Source of the DNA: Eutreptiella sp. 'Long Island Sound 2002'
Lineage: Eukaryota; Euglenozoa; Euglenophyceae; Eutreptiales; Eutreptiaceae
DNA: 64,000 nt
Direction: 5' to 3'
Assembly (NCBI GenBank): GCA_964036045.1
Contig: OZ038385.1
Span: forward strand, 55,877,919-55,941,918
Of the stretch, positions 1 to 12,400 are shown one piece after another; position 1 is the stretch's first letter, and the number at the start of each line of letters is the position of its first letter. The position numbers and the translations under genes are program-made. Below the pieces are notes generated by a model. The model saw only the letters and a list, made by a program, of their open reading frames with translations. It was not told where the DNA came from and made no database searches.

Positions 1-115
1 TTGCTGGTCTGTCTGGGATGTTTCACAAAACAGTCCTCAAATTCCCAGTAGAGGTATGTACAACCATCAGGGTATGCCTTCCGGCCATGTGTCTGCAGGC
101 GGACGCCGCATTCAT

Positions 116-414
116 TCAATGCGGTACATATACCTCCGTATCTTGGACAAGCCAGATCTTGGCCCGAAGCTGACGACAGTCCTCACCCTCCACAATCCCT
201 CCAGCATCCATCTCAGTACATGCGGTACCTGAGCGGCGAAGCTGCAGCACACATTGTAGCTCAGATACGGTGCCGGAGGCGCCACAGATTGTCGTTTCTT
301 GCATCCGACGATGGTTGTCAACCAGAACAAACATTCATGTCCAATGTCAGCAATGCTGTTCTTGTATCTTGCACAAGCCGGGTATTGGGGGAGGGGTATA
401 TATAAATTATACAT
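116..414 (-). CDS. Weak candidate exon(s), unidentified
   Basis: On the minus strand two overlapping frames are open here. One gives a Cys-containing stretch ending in a good donor (GCTCAG|GTACCG, about position 222); the other runs to a stop at 116. I recognise no domain. A gene entering from the left or an extension of the candidate exon at 679-876 is possible, but the splice structure could not be resolved. Treat this as a coding hint only. Confidence 0.15.
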
Positions 415-678
415 CCATTATACTCCCACTGAAGCCCACTGCAACATGCAGGTGCAGTGGAGAACTGCGGAGGGGTGTGGACTAGCCCCTCCCTCTCTCA
501 TCGCCCCACTACACCCCATCCCCGAGGGCGGCCAGCGAGGGGCACAAGGGTGCCGTATAACGCTGTCATAGATCAGGCAAGGGCACGTATTGGGGGTGGT
601 CAAAGGAAACGGAGAGCAGGGGGGGCGGGGTAGTCAGAGGGTGTGGGGGGGGGTCCGGCAGTAGCGTAAACGACTTGC

Positions 679-876
679 CTTTCTGAATGAGACGCAGATA
701 CCGTGAATAGACTTCATGGCAGACGGTGACAGCCTGATCTGCTGGTCCATCAACGGCCTAGAGCTACAAACACGCAACAAGTGAGAATCCTGTGAGGACC
801 CCACATGGGCTAGCCCTGTCAGCTGTTGAACACGGGTGCCACCAACAGGAGCATCCAGCGTTTGATTGTAGTAGTT
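679..876 (-). CDS. Candidate internal exon with a GC-AG donor, unidentified
   Basis: This is a 66-codon open stretch on the minus strand, bounded upstream by an acceptor ending GTCCAG and downstream by AG|GCAAGT, which is the consensus for the rare GC-AG intron class. Both ends are in phase 0. The translation is mixed and non-repetitive (it contains the motif NYYNQTLDAP) and unlike the low-complexity sequence around it. No family is recognised and no neighbouring exon can be joined with confidence. It could also be a chance open frame. Confidence 0.27.
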
Positions 877-3280
877 CTGGACTCCAACAATCGCCGTGTG
901 AGGGGGAGGGGGTGTCAAATGTTTCGGTTGTCTTTTCCTCTTGGACATATGTGAATGCCCCATACATTCTGAGCGTTTCGGCCACTCATAAGTGGGGGTC
1001 GGCCACCAGGCAGCTCCCCCCCAACACCTCAGAGGCACCTCTGCGGCGAGGAAGCCCAAGGTGGGGTGAGTCGCGTGCGGACGCACTTGGGGATGAGATG
1101 AGTAGGAAGGCTAATGCCACGTGTGGCCCCACTCTTACACGCCCCTCGGAAGGCGAACACCAGGGCCTTGGCGGAAAACACACAAGAGTGAGGCTTCACT
1201 GCATTGAGAAGAAGAATAGGACATTTTGGCACACGCATCAAAGCACCCAACCCCTGGGCATAGGTCTGGAAGGGCGGGGGGGGGGGGTCCGGGTGCCCAC
1301 TTACACGCCCCCCGTGGGAGCATCACTACCACAAAGCAACTCTGTGCGAATGCCACCATCAATACAGTGCGAGCCACAGGCTCCTACTCATCTGCCACTC
1401 TGTTCCCCGTGGCTGTCCGTGTATTTTGGCAACGGCTTCAAAAAGGGCAAGCAAACCACAGAAAATTAGTTCCGACGGAGTGTCCGGACAACTTAACCGG
1501 CTCATCAGAGCCGTCCGACAGGGGCTTGTGGGACCCCTGTGCAATCGGAGGCAGAAGGGCGCGCGGGAGGGGGGGCGGGGGATGCAACATGAACTCGGGA
1601 CCGCAAAATCAGACGGAAGAGGCCCCCTGCACGAAATTAATTTATATGAGGAGACCCAGGGCCGGTCGCAGCCGAATACCACGCATGCGGTAGCGGTCCT
1701 GACTGGGGCCACGGCTGCAGCTTCATGCAGTTTGTCACGGGCCAAGGGGTGCCAGAGCACCACATGCGTGAGCCGTCCCACAAACACAGTTAAACCCGAA
1801 TAAGCAATAAAGAGCATGGAAGGGTGCGTACCGTTTGCGGCACACGTGCACAGGAGCAGGGCGCCAGGTTTGATCGGCGTGGAGGGTTTAAATTATGACG
1901 AGCAGCAATGCAATGGGGCCTTATCCAGGACTTTAGTACTTTGGACTATGGGGCGGCTATGGCACTATGGGGCAGCTGCGTGTGGCGGTTTCACCCCATT
2001 TCGCGACGACTCGACACCACCTTTGAATATCAAAGTGTTCGGGCTGTGATGGACCTCTACCCCACCCCCAACGCTATCCCGAGTCTCCGTACCGTATGGC
2101 CCCGTTGAAACACCCCCCCCCCCCCCCTTGCCACTCCCCCGTGGAGAGGAACCGTCATTTGGTCATTTGCAGCAGGCCGTGCTGTCCCCAACCGTGCTGC
2201 CAATCCGGCAGCGCAGTCCTCTTCGCGGCTTCGTCCAGGCCTGTGACGGCATCGAACATGTTGACAAATTCAAAGTGGTGTGGTATCGTGATAGGAAATT
2301 CTGCACTGTGCCAGTGGTTGATGGGCACATGCCATCTCATGCTGATTAAGTGTGTTGCTCGTGTACTGCAAGTGGATGGGCACTGTTGTTGGGGTCGGGT
2401 TTGTGTACCCTTGCAATCCCCCCCCCCCCTTGGGGGGAAACCGTCACTTGGGTGCGGTCCCCCGGGGGTTGGGGGGGGGGGGGCGTCGCGCACGAGGGGG
2501 AATATTAGCGTTGGGGTGATGGTTAGAGCGGAAATGGGCCCGGTGTTGCGGAGTAGGTGCGGAAAGGCTGAGACTCTGAGAGCTACGAAGGCTCAAAGTG
2601 TATGGCTGCACGGTCCCTGGGGACAAGGGAGAATGGTTAGCGTAGAGCGCACCAGATGCGTTGCTACCAGTCAGCAAGGACAGAAGGTTTTCTTGAATCT
2701 CGAACCCACAACCAGAGAAGCACACTGCATCAGAGCAGTGGACTGGTCAGTGGCAGCTACTTGTGGGGAAATGGTTGGCAGATGAACGAGGTAAGCGGGC
2801 AGTGACTGCTGGCTGAACCAAATAGAAGCTCTGCAGTAGTGGTAGGTTCATGGTTGCATAGGGGCAGGAGGCAGCAGGTGGCTGGCCACGGCAGGCAACC
2901 TCAGGAGTACACTGAAATGGCACTTGCCAAGCCAAGGGTTGTTGGGTACCACGTTGTTTGAGCCCATTATTCAACACCCAAATTAACCGCACACATACAT
3001 GCAGAGAATGCACACGCACACCGCGTGGATGCAACTGCCGGCCAAACCCAGTGGCCTTCGTATTGCTGGTCTACTCCACTGCAAAACTTTCTTGAGACGG
3101 TTCGGAATGTGTCGGTGGCAGATTTGCCTTCTCAAAAATCAAAAAAGCCGTTTGGGTCATCTCCTAGAAAGTCTATCAAAATAAGAAAAATAAGTATATC
3201 CATGTGCCAGGTTCCTTCCGGTTAGGCAAGGTCTGCAGCTGTCTTGGTCCACAGTCTGCTCACTCACTGATTCAATCGGT
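877..3280. other. No supported gene; homopolymer-rich DNA
   Basis: Open frames of up to about 225 codons exist in this stretch, but they run through poly-G and poly-C tracts (for example near 1276, 2107-2126, 2418-2430 and 2471-2483) and overlap in several frames. None has a recognisable domain together with splice sites. Two copies of a dispersed poly-C/CCGTCACTTGG sequence lie here and are listed separately. Confidence 0.5.
2105..2495. repeat. Two copies of a dispersed poly-C / ACCGTCA repeat
   Basis: At 2107-2160 and again at 2405-2490 a run of C is followed by a short GC palindrome-like turn and then an ACCGTCA(C/T)TTGG core; the second copy goes on into a G run and GTCGCGC. The same order (CCCTTGCAATC, C-run, CCGTCACTTGG, GTCGCGC, G-run) recurs at 19800-19915 and in looser form near 47215-47310. 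Such repetition points to a dispersed element or recombinogenic cassette, not to coding. Confidence 0.5.
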
Positions 3281-3560
3281 TTCTCACACACACACGCGCG
3301 CGCACGCACGCACGCACTCACTCACTAGCTCACTCTTTCAGTTTGTTATGCGCCCACGCACGCCGCACCTGTTTCCCACTTAAGCCTGCAACCGTCTCCA
3401 CCCTCGTACATGCACACGCACATACAGGCACACACACATGCACACACGTCACACATGCACACAAAGGCACACGCACACGCACACGGACACGCACATGCAG
3501 GCACATACACACGCACACACATACACACATGCACACGCGTGCGCACACACACACGATTGA
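3281..3560. repeat. CA-rich microsatellite block
   Basis: The sequence is dominated by CA, CACG and CACATG units. All apparent open frames here translate to Cys/Val/Arg or His/Thr runs and are artefacts of the repeat. It lies about 430 bp beyond the 3' end of the EGF-domain gene. Confidence 0.85.
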
Positions 3561-3989
3561 TTCGAGACGAACAGGCACCCACACACGTCTTCTGGGACAG
3601 CCACCTGTTGTGCAGCCATGCGTACATGGTCTGTAGGCGCGACCAATGTCCTCACACCATCCCACTGGGTCAGGGCCATGCGGACTCAGGTGGACAGGTC
3701 AATCCAAGAGCCCTAACTGTGAACGTGTGTGCCCTAAATGTGGCTTGGCTCCTTTGTAGACCAGTCGCCTTGGTCTGCGAGCAAAACTTCCCGATTCATA
3801 CCCTCCCCCTCAGATATATGGGTAGCGCCTCTCTTAGTGTCATGAGTAGCTGGTTCTGATGCTCCAACACAAACACACCTGAACATGATGCGGAGATCAC
3901 GCAATAACACGACACTGCTCCTTTTCACCGAACTGGCGTCAAGCGCAAACCTTGATGGTACCGATTGCCGTGCCAGAAATGCTGTTGCT

Positions 3990-6550
3990 TCAGAAATACA
4001 GTTTGGTTCTGACGTGAGGTGGCTCGTTGGCGGTGTCCACGTGGAACAGTGCAATGGAGTCCTTCGACTTCAGCAGCGACAGGCCTTCAGGGCCGCCGGG
4101 GGACCGGGTCCGTGACATGTACCAGTGGGCCACAAGGATGGCGCAAAAAATGATGATGCAGACATACAACACCAGAGGCCCGAGATGCGGGTGGACAGTC
4201 CGCGCCGCTTGGTCACAATTGGGTCCCGTCCAGCCCTTCTCGCACTCCTCACAAGTGCAGGGCAACCCCACACACTTCCAGTTGCCCTGGCAAACGCATG
4301 CATTCTTACCACCGGAGAGGTTACACTGGCCGTGCCCACTACAATCGGTGCCGTTTGGGGCAGGGCACAAGCGGTGGATGCGGTCCACTGTAAGTGTCAC
4401 AGAGATGGCGATCTGCAGGACAGAAATCGTGGAAATTGTGCGGGTTCACCCGGCAGGAAGCAGAGGCATGCATATGTGTGGGTGAGCAAGCGTAGGCATG
4501 CATAAATGTGCCAGGCGTCAGCGCATCAAAGAGAGACTGCTGACGTTTGATGCGCGTTGTGCAGGGTTGTTAATTGCTGATCAGGATTCTGGGGTTTAAT
4601 AAGGGTAGTTGTGGCCGCAGAGTGACTGGTAGTGCAAACCGTTGCTGAAGGCGCAACGCGATGCATCATTGTGCAGGAAAATCCACAGCTGGCCTCCTCC
4701 CTCCCCATCCTTGTGTGTGCAGCCGCTTGCCCGCTCGTATCACTGGCCTCTTTAATCCTGACGAGACTCTGCAGAACCTGTCCCAGACTCCTACACTGTC
4801 CTGCAACACCCTCAACACGCTGCCCTTGCAACCTTCCCCGTCTCCCGCATGCATCGATTCTTGCACTGACTGATCCTCCCTCGTCGCTTCGTATTTAGCG
4901 GGAGCGCCCAGGGACTGATCACCGCAGAAAGCAGATGATCATCAAAGCATTCGTTTAGGACTGAGACAAAGAGGTCCAGCCATATGCACATGTGAGTATG
5001 ACATGGCCCGCCGTCCTGTCTCCACAAGCCACCTGTCGCCTAATCCATCATGAGAGGGGACCCACAGAGTTGACGGGAAATGAGGGATTGAGAGCTAGAA
5101 AGAAGTAAAGGGCACTCTTTCACCTTGGTTTCTGACAGCTGCAGCACGAGCCATGCTCATGAGCTCAAACCTAGACGGCATCCCGGCCCTCGGAGAGAGA
5201 CAAACGCGGCCACAACTCTGTTTTCTAGATGAGTCATGCACATGCAACATCAAAGGTGCTGCCGACTTCCGACCCAATGTGCACCCCTCCACTGCAACAC
5301 ATATCTCGGCCTTGAAATGCTCGATATTCAGTCCGCTAGCAGACCCCAACCCCGTCTCTTCAGCATTCTCCATCTTGGCAACATTAGGCTCGCAGCCTTT
5401 GGCTTCATTACCCGCCTTTCAACACCTTGTTCTGGCCCCTGCCCCCGCCCCTATCCTCGCCCGACGGCCATGAAGGTGAATCCGACCTCAAACCTTTCGG
5501 CCGCCAAGTGATCAACAACCGTCGATGGTCACGGTTGTGCGGGGTGGGACTCAATTCTGGTTTTCTAGGTCTAGCGGCTGGCATTGTCGATAGGCGGAGG
5601 ACCTCACGCATAAGTAAAGGATCGCATTTTGCCTTCACCTATTGGACCATCTCAGGGACTACCCCTGTGACAATTTCACAAACGATCTCCTTCCTTCGAT
5701 CGTTGTTGTGTGCTCAGCCACCCTCCTGAAGCTGCACTACGTATGGCCCCTGTCCATCGAATCTGGCTGTCGCGCTGGCGCTGCCTCTGTAACGCTTCAT
5801 CCGAAAACACGGAACGGTACAAACCACCCCACCCCACTCCCCATGCTCCGCATACCGGATCCCTTGTTCTGCACGCAGAAGTGAAATTGCAAAGATGCAA
5901 ATTATGGGAGTAATTGCGACGGTTGACCCGTACATGTGCTTTGCAGCCGGCAATCCTTCGCTTTGTTTGACTATCTCATGTCAAGTGTGCGTTGACGCAT
6001 AGAGAGGGGCACTTGGGCTAACCGAATAGGTCCCGGCTTCGGCTCGTGCAAAGGGGCCTATTTGTATGCGCGGCTCCATGGCGCATTCCCCGAAATTCCG
6101 GCCCGGCGGGAATCCTCTTGGGTGCAAGGCGTCCGACTGACAAGAGGAAAGGGGCCCGAATACCTGCTGATATTTGCACGCACTGTTGGTGTTGGTGAAT
6201 ACGATTCTCCACTCCGTCTTGTCCACGGGGCGATCCGCAACACTAAAGACCGCCGTCGAGTTCACTGCACTCGAAAGAACGTATGGCGACAAGTCGTACA
6301 AATCATTCTGACCGTTGACCAACTGAATTTCGTAGTTGCCGCAAGTCGCTCGGTCTCGTTCCACTACGACTTGGAGGCACGTAAATCCGAACTCGCCAAC
6401 CTTCGTTTGGCCAATGGGCTGTATCACCAGCGGGTGGCTATATGCGACGTGCCCCTCCCAAAATGCTCCTTGGCATGAGGATGCCTCTTTCATCGAGGCC
6501 ATGGCATGTGTTGACCATACGATCAACCATAGCAACCGAAACATCAACAT
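3990..6550 (-). CDS. Secreted-type single-pass membrane protein with EGF-like module
   Basis: I read this as complement(3990-4412, 4923-4960, 5124-5402, 5722-5868, 6013-6550), five exons giving about 474 residues. Every junction agrees in phase and uses GT-AG. Exon 1 starts with a hydrophobic signal peptide (MLMFRLLWLIVWSTHAMA) and a Cys-containing ectodomain. The last exon follows a strong acceptor (TTTCTGTCCTGCAG) and encodes an EGF-like module (about residues 350-400, with DCSGHGQC and GWTGPNC), then a membrane helix (about 412-432) and a short basic cytoplasmic tail ending at a TGA. This predicts a type I surface protein, perhaps in adhesion or signalling, although no ligand can be named. 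The first and last exons are the surest. The exon at 5722-5868 and the start of the 5124-5402 exon rest mainly on phase and frame and could be wrong; an alternative donor for exon 1 lies at 6023. Confidence 0.65.
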
Positions 6551-8768
6551 CTACGCAAACCAAGGCGCGTGAAAGCCCTCGTCTCCAAAGCCCGCCCGTC
6601 CCCAGCTCATTGCCAATCGAAAGGGGCACACGGCAAATCCTCCAAATAGCCAAAACTCCATATTCCTTGGCTCCCATTGCTTTTGCATTGACACCACCCA
6701 ACATAGCTACCAAACACTTGCCGAAACACATTGGAGAGACAAAGGTGATAAATCATACAATACGAAGTATTCCTTTCATCGTCGATGCACAAAGAAAAAC
6801 AATGATGTTCCACCACAAGTTTGTTTTTGTGTTCTTTCCATTGCCGCATCTTGCATCGCCGCGTTCCACATACCACGTCGACCGACACATGCACAACGCA
6901 AAACGATGCTCACGCAGCACATGTTTCGGACCAGGCTTTGGCTATAATTCAGCTAGACCCGCTTTCAACCTTGTGAGCGCTCTTCACAAACTTTTCGCTT
7001 CTTTGAAAGATTGAGAATGAGTTGGGAGGGTAGGCTAGGTTCCGCGGAATCCACACATTTCTGTTGGTTTTAAGGGTTACTTTCGCCAAAATCCACGGAA
7101 TCCAAGGGGGTCGGGGCGCCAAGGCTAGGATCCGTAGAATCCATGTGTCATTAAACCTCTACAATGTTATGAACACCATGGATTTTATCGTTGCTATGGC
7201 ATTCTGGTGAGCATCAAAAAGATTAGTGGCACCATTCGCAGGGACGGCCGCAATTGTAATTTTTGGCGAAGCCTTCGGGGCTTTTTGCGCTTTTGCAACT
7301 TGTGCAAGAAACTACGGCACCAAGGGCAAGCAAACCCTTCCGTATTACGCCGTGTCAAGCCACAAGAACACTGTACACGGTGAACGGTGAAGATGTTTGA
7401 GGAGATGAGGATAGGGTTGAGAGGCTTTAGGAATTTGCCACGCCGACGACGCAAAGTTTGCACTGTTCCCCGCAATTGAAATGCATTGTGAACAAGACCG
7501 CTTGCCTACGTTGTGCCCCCGTTTGTCCTTCACAACATTCCGATCACATTTGTACGGCTCATGGTTTAGTTAGTAGCAGCCTTCTCTAGTGTTTTTGCAC
7601 GCCGATTGTAGAATTGCCTCCTTATCAACTCATCAATTGCCAAGAAGAATCAACACTTGAGCAAATGCATGCAAGCCATGTCATGCCATGCCGGCCGTGC
7701 GACGCCACGCCATGCGTCCCTTGGCAACGCATACCTACATGAGAGAAATGGGGCGGGTGTGCCGTTGTTCGCTAGTCTTTAATGTGCTAGACCTTGTGTA
7801 CCTTTGAAAATTTGACCAATGTGCATTGCATTGCGTGCGGTGTAATGCACTTTATGTCCATGACTCTCAAGCTCGATGGTTCACCTTCCCATGTTGCTTA
7901 CCACCGCCGAACGGTTTGACCTATCTCACGGCAACGGGTGGTCGGCGCGACATCGTCAGTTGGCAGCCCACCCCTCGAAGAAGTAAATTGTACGAGTAAT
8001 TGGACCCAGCACTGTTGCACGTACGACATTCTGCACAAAATCCATTTTCAACCCTCGACCACAAATGTCAAATCAATTACTTGAAACACGCGAAAGTTCA
8101 TTGTGAGACACCCAATGTTGGGGGGCTGCTACAGCTAAAATACCAAAACAAAGAAGTTTTAAGGCGACAAGGCAACAGATAGACCAACAAATCCGTGCAT
8201 CTTCCCAAAACTAATTCCCAAACTTGATGCAACAAAGTCTTCAGTTGGGCTCATGCCAAGAGACAAAAAAGCAGAGACACTCATCCCCTACCCCCCCATA
8301 CACGCCCTGCATGGACGGCCATTTGAGGAGGTGTATGGGAAGAAAACTCACATCATAACTTCTTTCGCAACTAAAACCATCATGAAGGATGACATGAATC
8401 ACTCAGAACCGCACCATCGACTTTCTTGCTCTCATAATGCTGATTCGGCCTTGTTTATTGTGCCCAATTGTACTTTCCCCGTTGGGGCGTGCGCTCGCTT
8501 GCCTTTGTAAGCCCCGATTTGGGCCTATAGTCTCTCCTCTCCACCTCGACTCGTTGCATGTTCAGCTCTTCGGTGGAGGCCCTTCATTGCAACCGGTCGC
8601 TAAATAAGGTGTGGAAAGTGGAACGTTATACCGTTAGCTCAATTGGCTTATTTTCAGGTGCTTCAATCTAATGAATGGCCGGTCAAATTGATGAGGACCA
8701 TTTGCTCCTCTCCTACGTGAACAAGCGCGGAAGGAGAGGCACAACGCGTATCAGAATACCGGCGGCAC
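6551..8768. other. Gene-poor stretch with decayed coding fragments
   Basis: No complete gene is supported. On the minus strand at 7194-7533 two overlapping frames carry Cys pairs (CSCG, CPWC) and a basic tail, reminiscent of the zinc-binding ends of some transposases, but stops and frame changes interrupt them. The plus frame at 8253-8510 has no recognisable domain. AT content is higher here than in the exons. Most likely this is old mobile-element debris. Confidence 0.35.
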
Positions 8769-9047
8769 CTAGGTGGGTAGAGGGGGAGCTAGGTGGGCGG
8801 TGTGAAGCAGAATCAACGTGCCCCCTCCAATGACCACAAGACCGATCCAGCAGATTCCGATCTGAGGATGCGCGGCCTCTCTGATTCCTTGAGGCTGGAT
8901 CGCAGAACGGGCCAATGAACGGCTGAATGCGGCCCAGGACAACAGACAGTTTATAAGAATTGTGCTGCTGGGCATATTGGGTTGGTCAATCGACCAAAAA
9001 TCCCTGTGGATCAAGCCCCAGGCACGGGGGATTCCTTTGTGCAGGGC
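8769..9047 (-). CDS. 3' exon of an unidentified membrane protein
   Basis: A strong acceptor (TGCTTTTTCTCACAG) opens a 92-codon frame that ends in TAG at 8769. The C-terminal third is a clear membrane helix (motif GICWIGLVVIGGGTLILL), and an earlier hydrophobic patch (STILINCLLSWAAF) may be a second segment. A likely upstream part is the minus-strand frame within 9139-9339, which is helical and polar (contains GELQQDWLAFLSQSEQIL) and could join in phase 0 through a weak donor AGCAAT|GTCACG. If it begins at the ATG at 9337-9339, this gene and the GTPase are head to head with about 74 bp between start codons. No family is recognised. Confidence 0.4.
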   Translation of the reverse strand, partial: ALHKGIPRAWGLIHRDFWSIDQPNMPSSTILINCLLSWAAFSRSLARSAIQPQGIREAAHPQIGICWIGLVVIGGGTLILLHTAHLAPPLPT

Positions 9048-9413
9048 CTGTGAGAAAAAGCATCGTTCAAACCGCCCTGAGCAGCATCAGCGTTAGGGTT
9101 CAGGTGGGATATGGGTACGGTGGCTACTGTCGCCACGTTTAGGGCAGGGAACTTTGGGGAATTCCCGTGACATTGCTCAGATTGCCTGAAACGCGCAGGA
9201 TCTGCTCACTTTGTGAAAGAAATGCCAGCCAATCTTGTTGCAACTCACCGCGATTGGAAGAAATCTGTTTGCTGATATCCCTGATACCCCAGCATTGACC
9301 CCAACATTTCAGCCCCCAAGTGCATGGGCCTGGGTCCATGTGCTCAGCGATGTGCGTCGTATAGATATGCGGCTTTATGTTACAGCTGAATCGCAGAGCT
9401 TCCAGTTAGAGTC

Positions 9414-12400
9414 ATGTCTTCCAAATTTTCGAGCATCTCTACATTGACGCAATTTTGTTGTCCATCATTTGCCACTTTCCAACTCCGCAGGTCCACTGGG
9501 CTCAGTTGCTGGTGCGTGCCTCCAAGGTTGTTTCGTGCTAACATATGGCGTTCCTCGAAAGAGCCCATATCTCCACGAGTTCCTTTCGTGTAACAGAACT
9601 TCGTCCCCAAAATGTGCGCGGGATGATATGAGGGAGCTTGATGCCAGTGACGTGAGGCGGGACAGTGGTTCCAATGTAGTCGACACAACTGCACTTTTCC
9701 AGTGGGTGCAGCGGACTGTGGGACTATTTGCAGTGGACCTCGAGGATGCACTCAGGGATTTAACGTCCCAGAGCCTTTCAGGCACTGATGACTTGCATGA
9801 GAGATTACAGTGCCAAAGGGAACTTCTGTCTGTTTTGCCCCCGCTGAACCTCGTAACCGTGGGAGCAACCAAAGCCGGGAAGTCAACGCTGGTAAATGCG
9901 ATGCTAAGCCGGCCAGGTTGGAAGTCTCAAGCGGACTTTCATGAGGTTGATCACCTTGCTTCCCATTGGATGCTAGTCGAGATGTCCACAACCTCCTTGA
10001 AGTTTCGCCACTATGACGGGCTCGAAATTCATGGGAGCTACTATCACCGGGGAATTTTTGGCGTTCTTTTGGTTTTCTCTCGGTCGCCAAGTTAGTTTTA
10101 GGGTTTTAGGGTTTAGTTTTAGGGTGTGCCCCCCTCCTTCGAACCCCTCGGTGACCAACAATTGAACTTTACTAGCGCCACCCGAAAACCACTCCAGCGG
10201 CGATGTGAAACCTCAACTTGCTTTGCAATGGGAAAGCCTGATGTTGTGGACCACTCACAACGTGATGCAAACATAAGTGCAATACCTTTTTCTTTCTGTT
10301 GTTTGCTTTTATTGTTACATTGCAACACATTGTAAAACAGCATTCCGTTCGGAGAATACTTTGTCCGTGAGGTCTTGCTTTATGCCATACGGCATCACCG
10401 AGTGCGCTTTGTGTTCAATAATACTTTGGGTGCAAAGTTTGAGTTGCATCTCAGTCACCAAGTCACTACACATTTCCTTATCACCCCCCTCACACCTTGA
10501 ATTTTTGTACGTGGTTGTCTCACGCTACATTGAGGATTATCAAGGTAAAAGAACCGTTCGCATGCATATTAGTTCAAAGCAAAGCACAAGAGGTACACGG
10601 GAAAACGACCGACCGCCATTGTCATTTACTCCCATTGTTCTCCAACCACCCTCAAATTTCCCATTACTCCGTGGAATATACAACAAGAATCCAACCACAT
10701 ATCCAAAGTAGCTTGGCCAAATGTGACGTGGCATGCATTAGGCAATGTTTGGCGTTCGGTATGGAGCCCGATCCTTTCCAAGGAGCTAGATTTTTCTTTG
10801 CCATTTTGAATGCAAGCGAGGCTTGTTTCATGGCTCATGAATAGACCCCCGGTCACCTCGGGGTTCCGTACATTGCCGTTTAGCTTCAATTCGTGGACAT
10901 GGGAGTTGCAAATACCAACCTCCGGCTGACCATTGCCCAGTCCATCCCGTTGCCCGTTGAGAATGATGAAATTGTCCTTTCCCAACAATGGTCTCGGCAT
11001 TATTCCAACATTGCTCCCTCATCCTTCGGTTCCTCCGTCTCGGGGAAGGAGGCTGTCGACGATGGGCGTGATATGAACCGATCACCGTGGTCCTTGTCCC
11101 AGTGCAAAGATTGTAGTGCAAAGGGTGTGTAATTCCCCGGGTCAGTTGTAACACACACGCACTGTTGCCAAGGACATTTTGTGTTGGTGTGCCGACATTG
11201 TACGCAACACACGCATTACATGTCATAGGACACACCCAAAGGGCTAGCCCTCAATTGCAACCACCCCCAAATCAAGAACGATTTCCTGGCCCTTGCTTTG
11301 GGGCTTGTGGGCAGACCATTTTCGGCCAATCTTTTGGGTTGAGGCTATGCAAGCTCACCTTGGTATGGCCGTTGCTCAACGGCCCAAACTATGAGACATC
11401 GGTCTTGGCACATTACATGCATTGCCGAACCCCGGGGACAACCCCCACCTTGTACAATCCCCCTTTGGCCTCCTTCTCTCGTCTCTCTTCCGTGCGCAAA
11501 TGCCAAAGCCCATGGCCCTTGCACTTGCTATAGATCCTACCAAGGCGGCTACTTGCAGAAACCAATGCCTTTTGGAGAGTAATGACGTCGCCAACCTCCC
11601 AATTCGAATTCGAGTACGATCAAGATCATCATTTCTTTGATTCATATGCAGATTTGGCTAACTTTATCAGTAAGAACTACGGCCGGGGCTCTGTTTCGAA
11701 CAACGCTCTGGTAACCCTTCGAGTCCCCGCGTTGTTCACAAATGTTTGCGGGGGCGATTTCGTTCTCATTGACTCCCCTGGTTTATCGGAGGCGCGGTTC
11801 CCACATTATGTGCACGAGGTATGGTGGATCACGAGCAGACAAGTTGATTGTGCGATTTCAATAGCTAGGGGCTCATGAACCGTAATTCTTAGGGACGAGG
11901 TTCACAATGGCGTGACACCTAGAACAACGGGTGGTTTGCACAGCATGACTGTGTGGGTGAGTGGGTGGGTTCAGGGGTAGGTGATTTGTGCGCAAGCGTC
12001 ATCATTGTCCCACCCGCTCGGGACTTGGGCAATAGTGACGTTCTAAGAGCAAATGCAAGAATCCAGGCCGAGAGGTCTGACCAAACCCCTGGTTGGTTGC
12101 CTTGTCCTTCTTCAGTTCCTCCAAGACAACCCCCACATTCTGATCTACGTCATCCCCATCACCGCCGGATGTCTAACCACGATCGATGACGAGTTCTTAA
12201 CGGAGATCTTCAAGAGTTCGAAGATCCAGAAAGCGTCCACTTGCGTTTTCGTGTTGACCTGTTACGACCGCGCTCTCGGGGAGGCGGATGTGGAGGAGGT
12301 GAACACTTCCGTGGCGGAGTTGCAGGAGCGCATTGAAAACATGTACGGGGCTAAGACATTTCCCACGTCGTGCCTTGTCTTACAACGTGGCACTTTCAAT

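Noticed and set aside
3330-3680. Open frames of about 100-150 codons on both strands
   Set aside because: They are translations of CA/TG microsatellite sequence giving Cys/Val or His/Thr runs.
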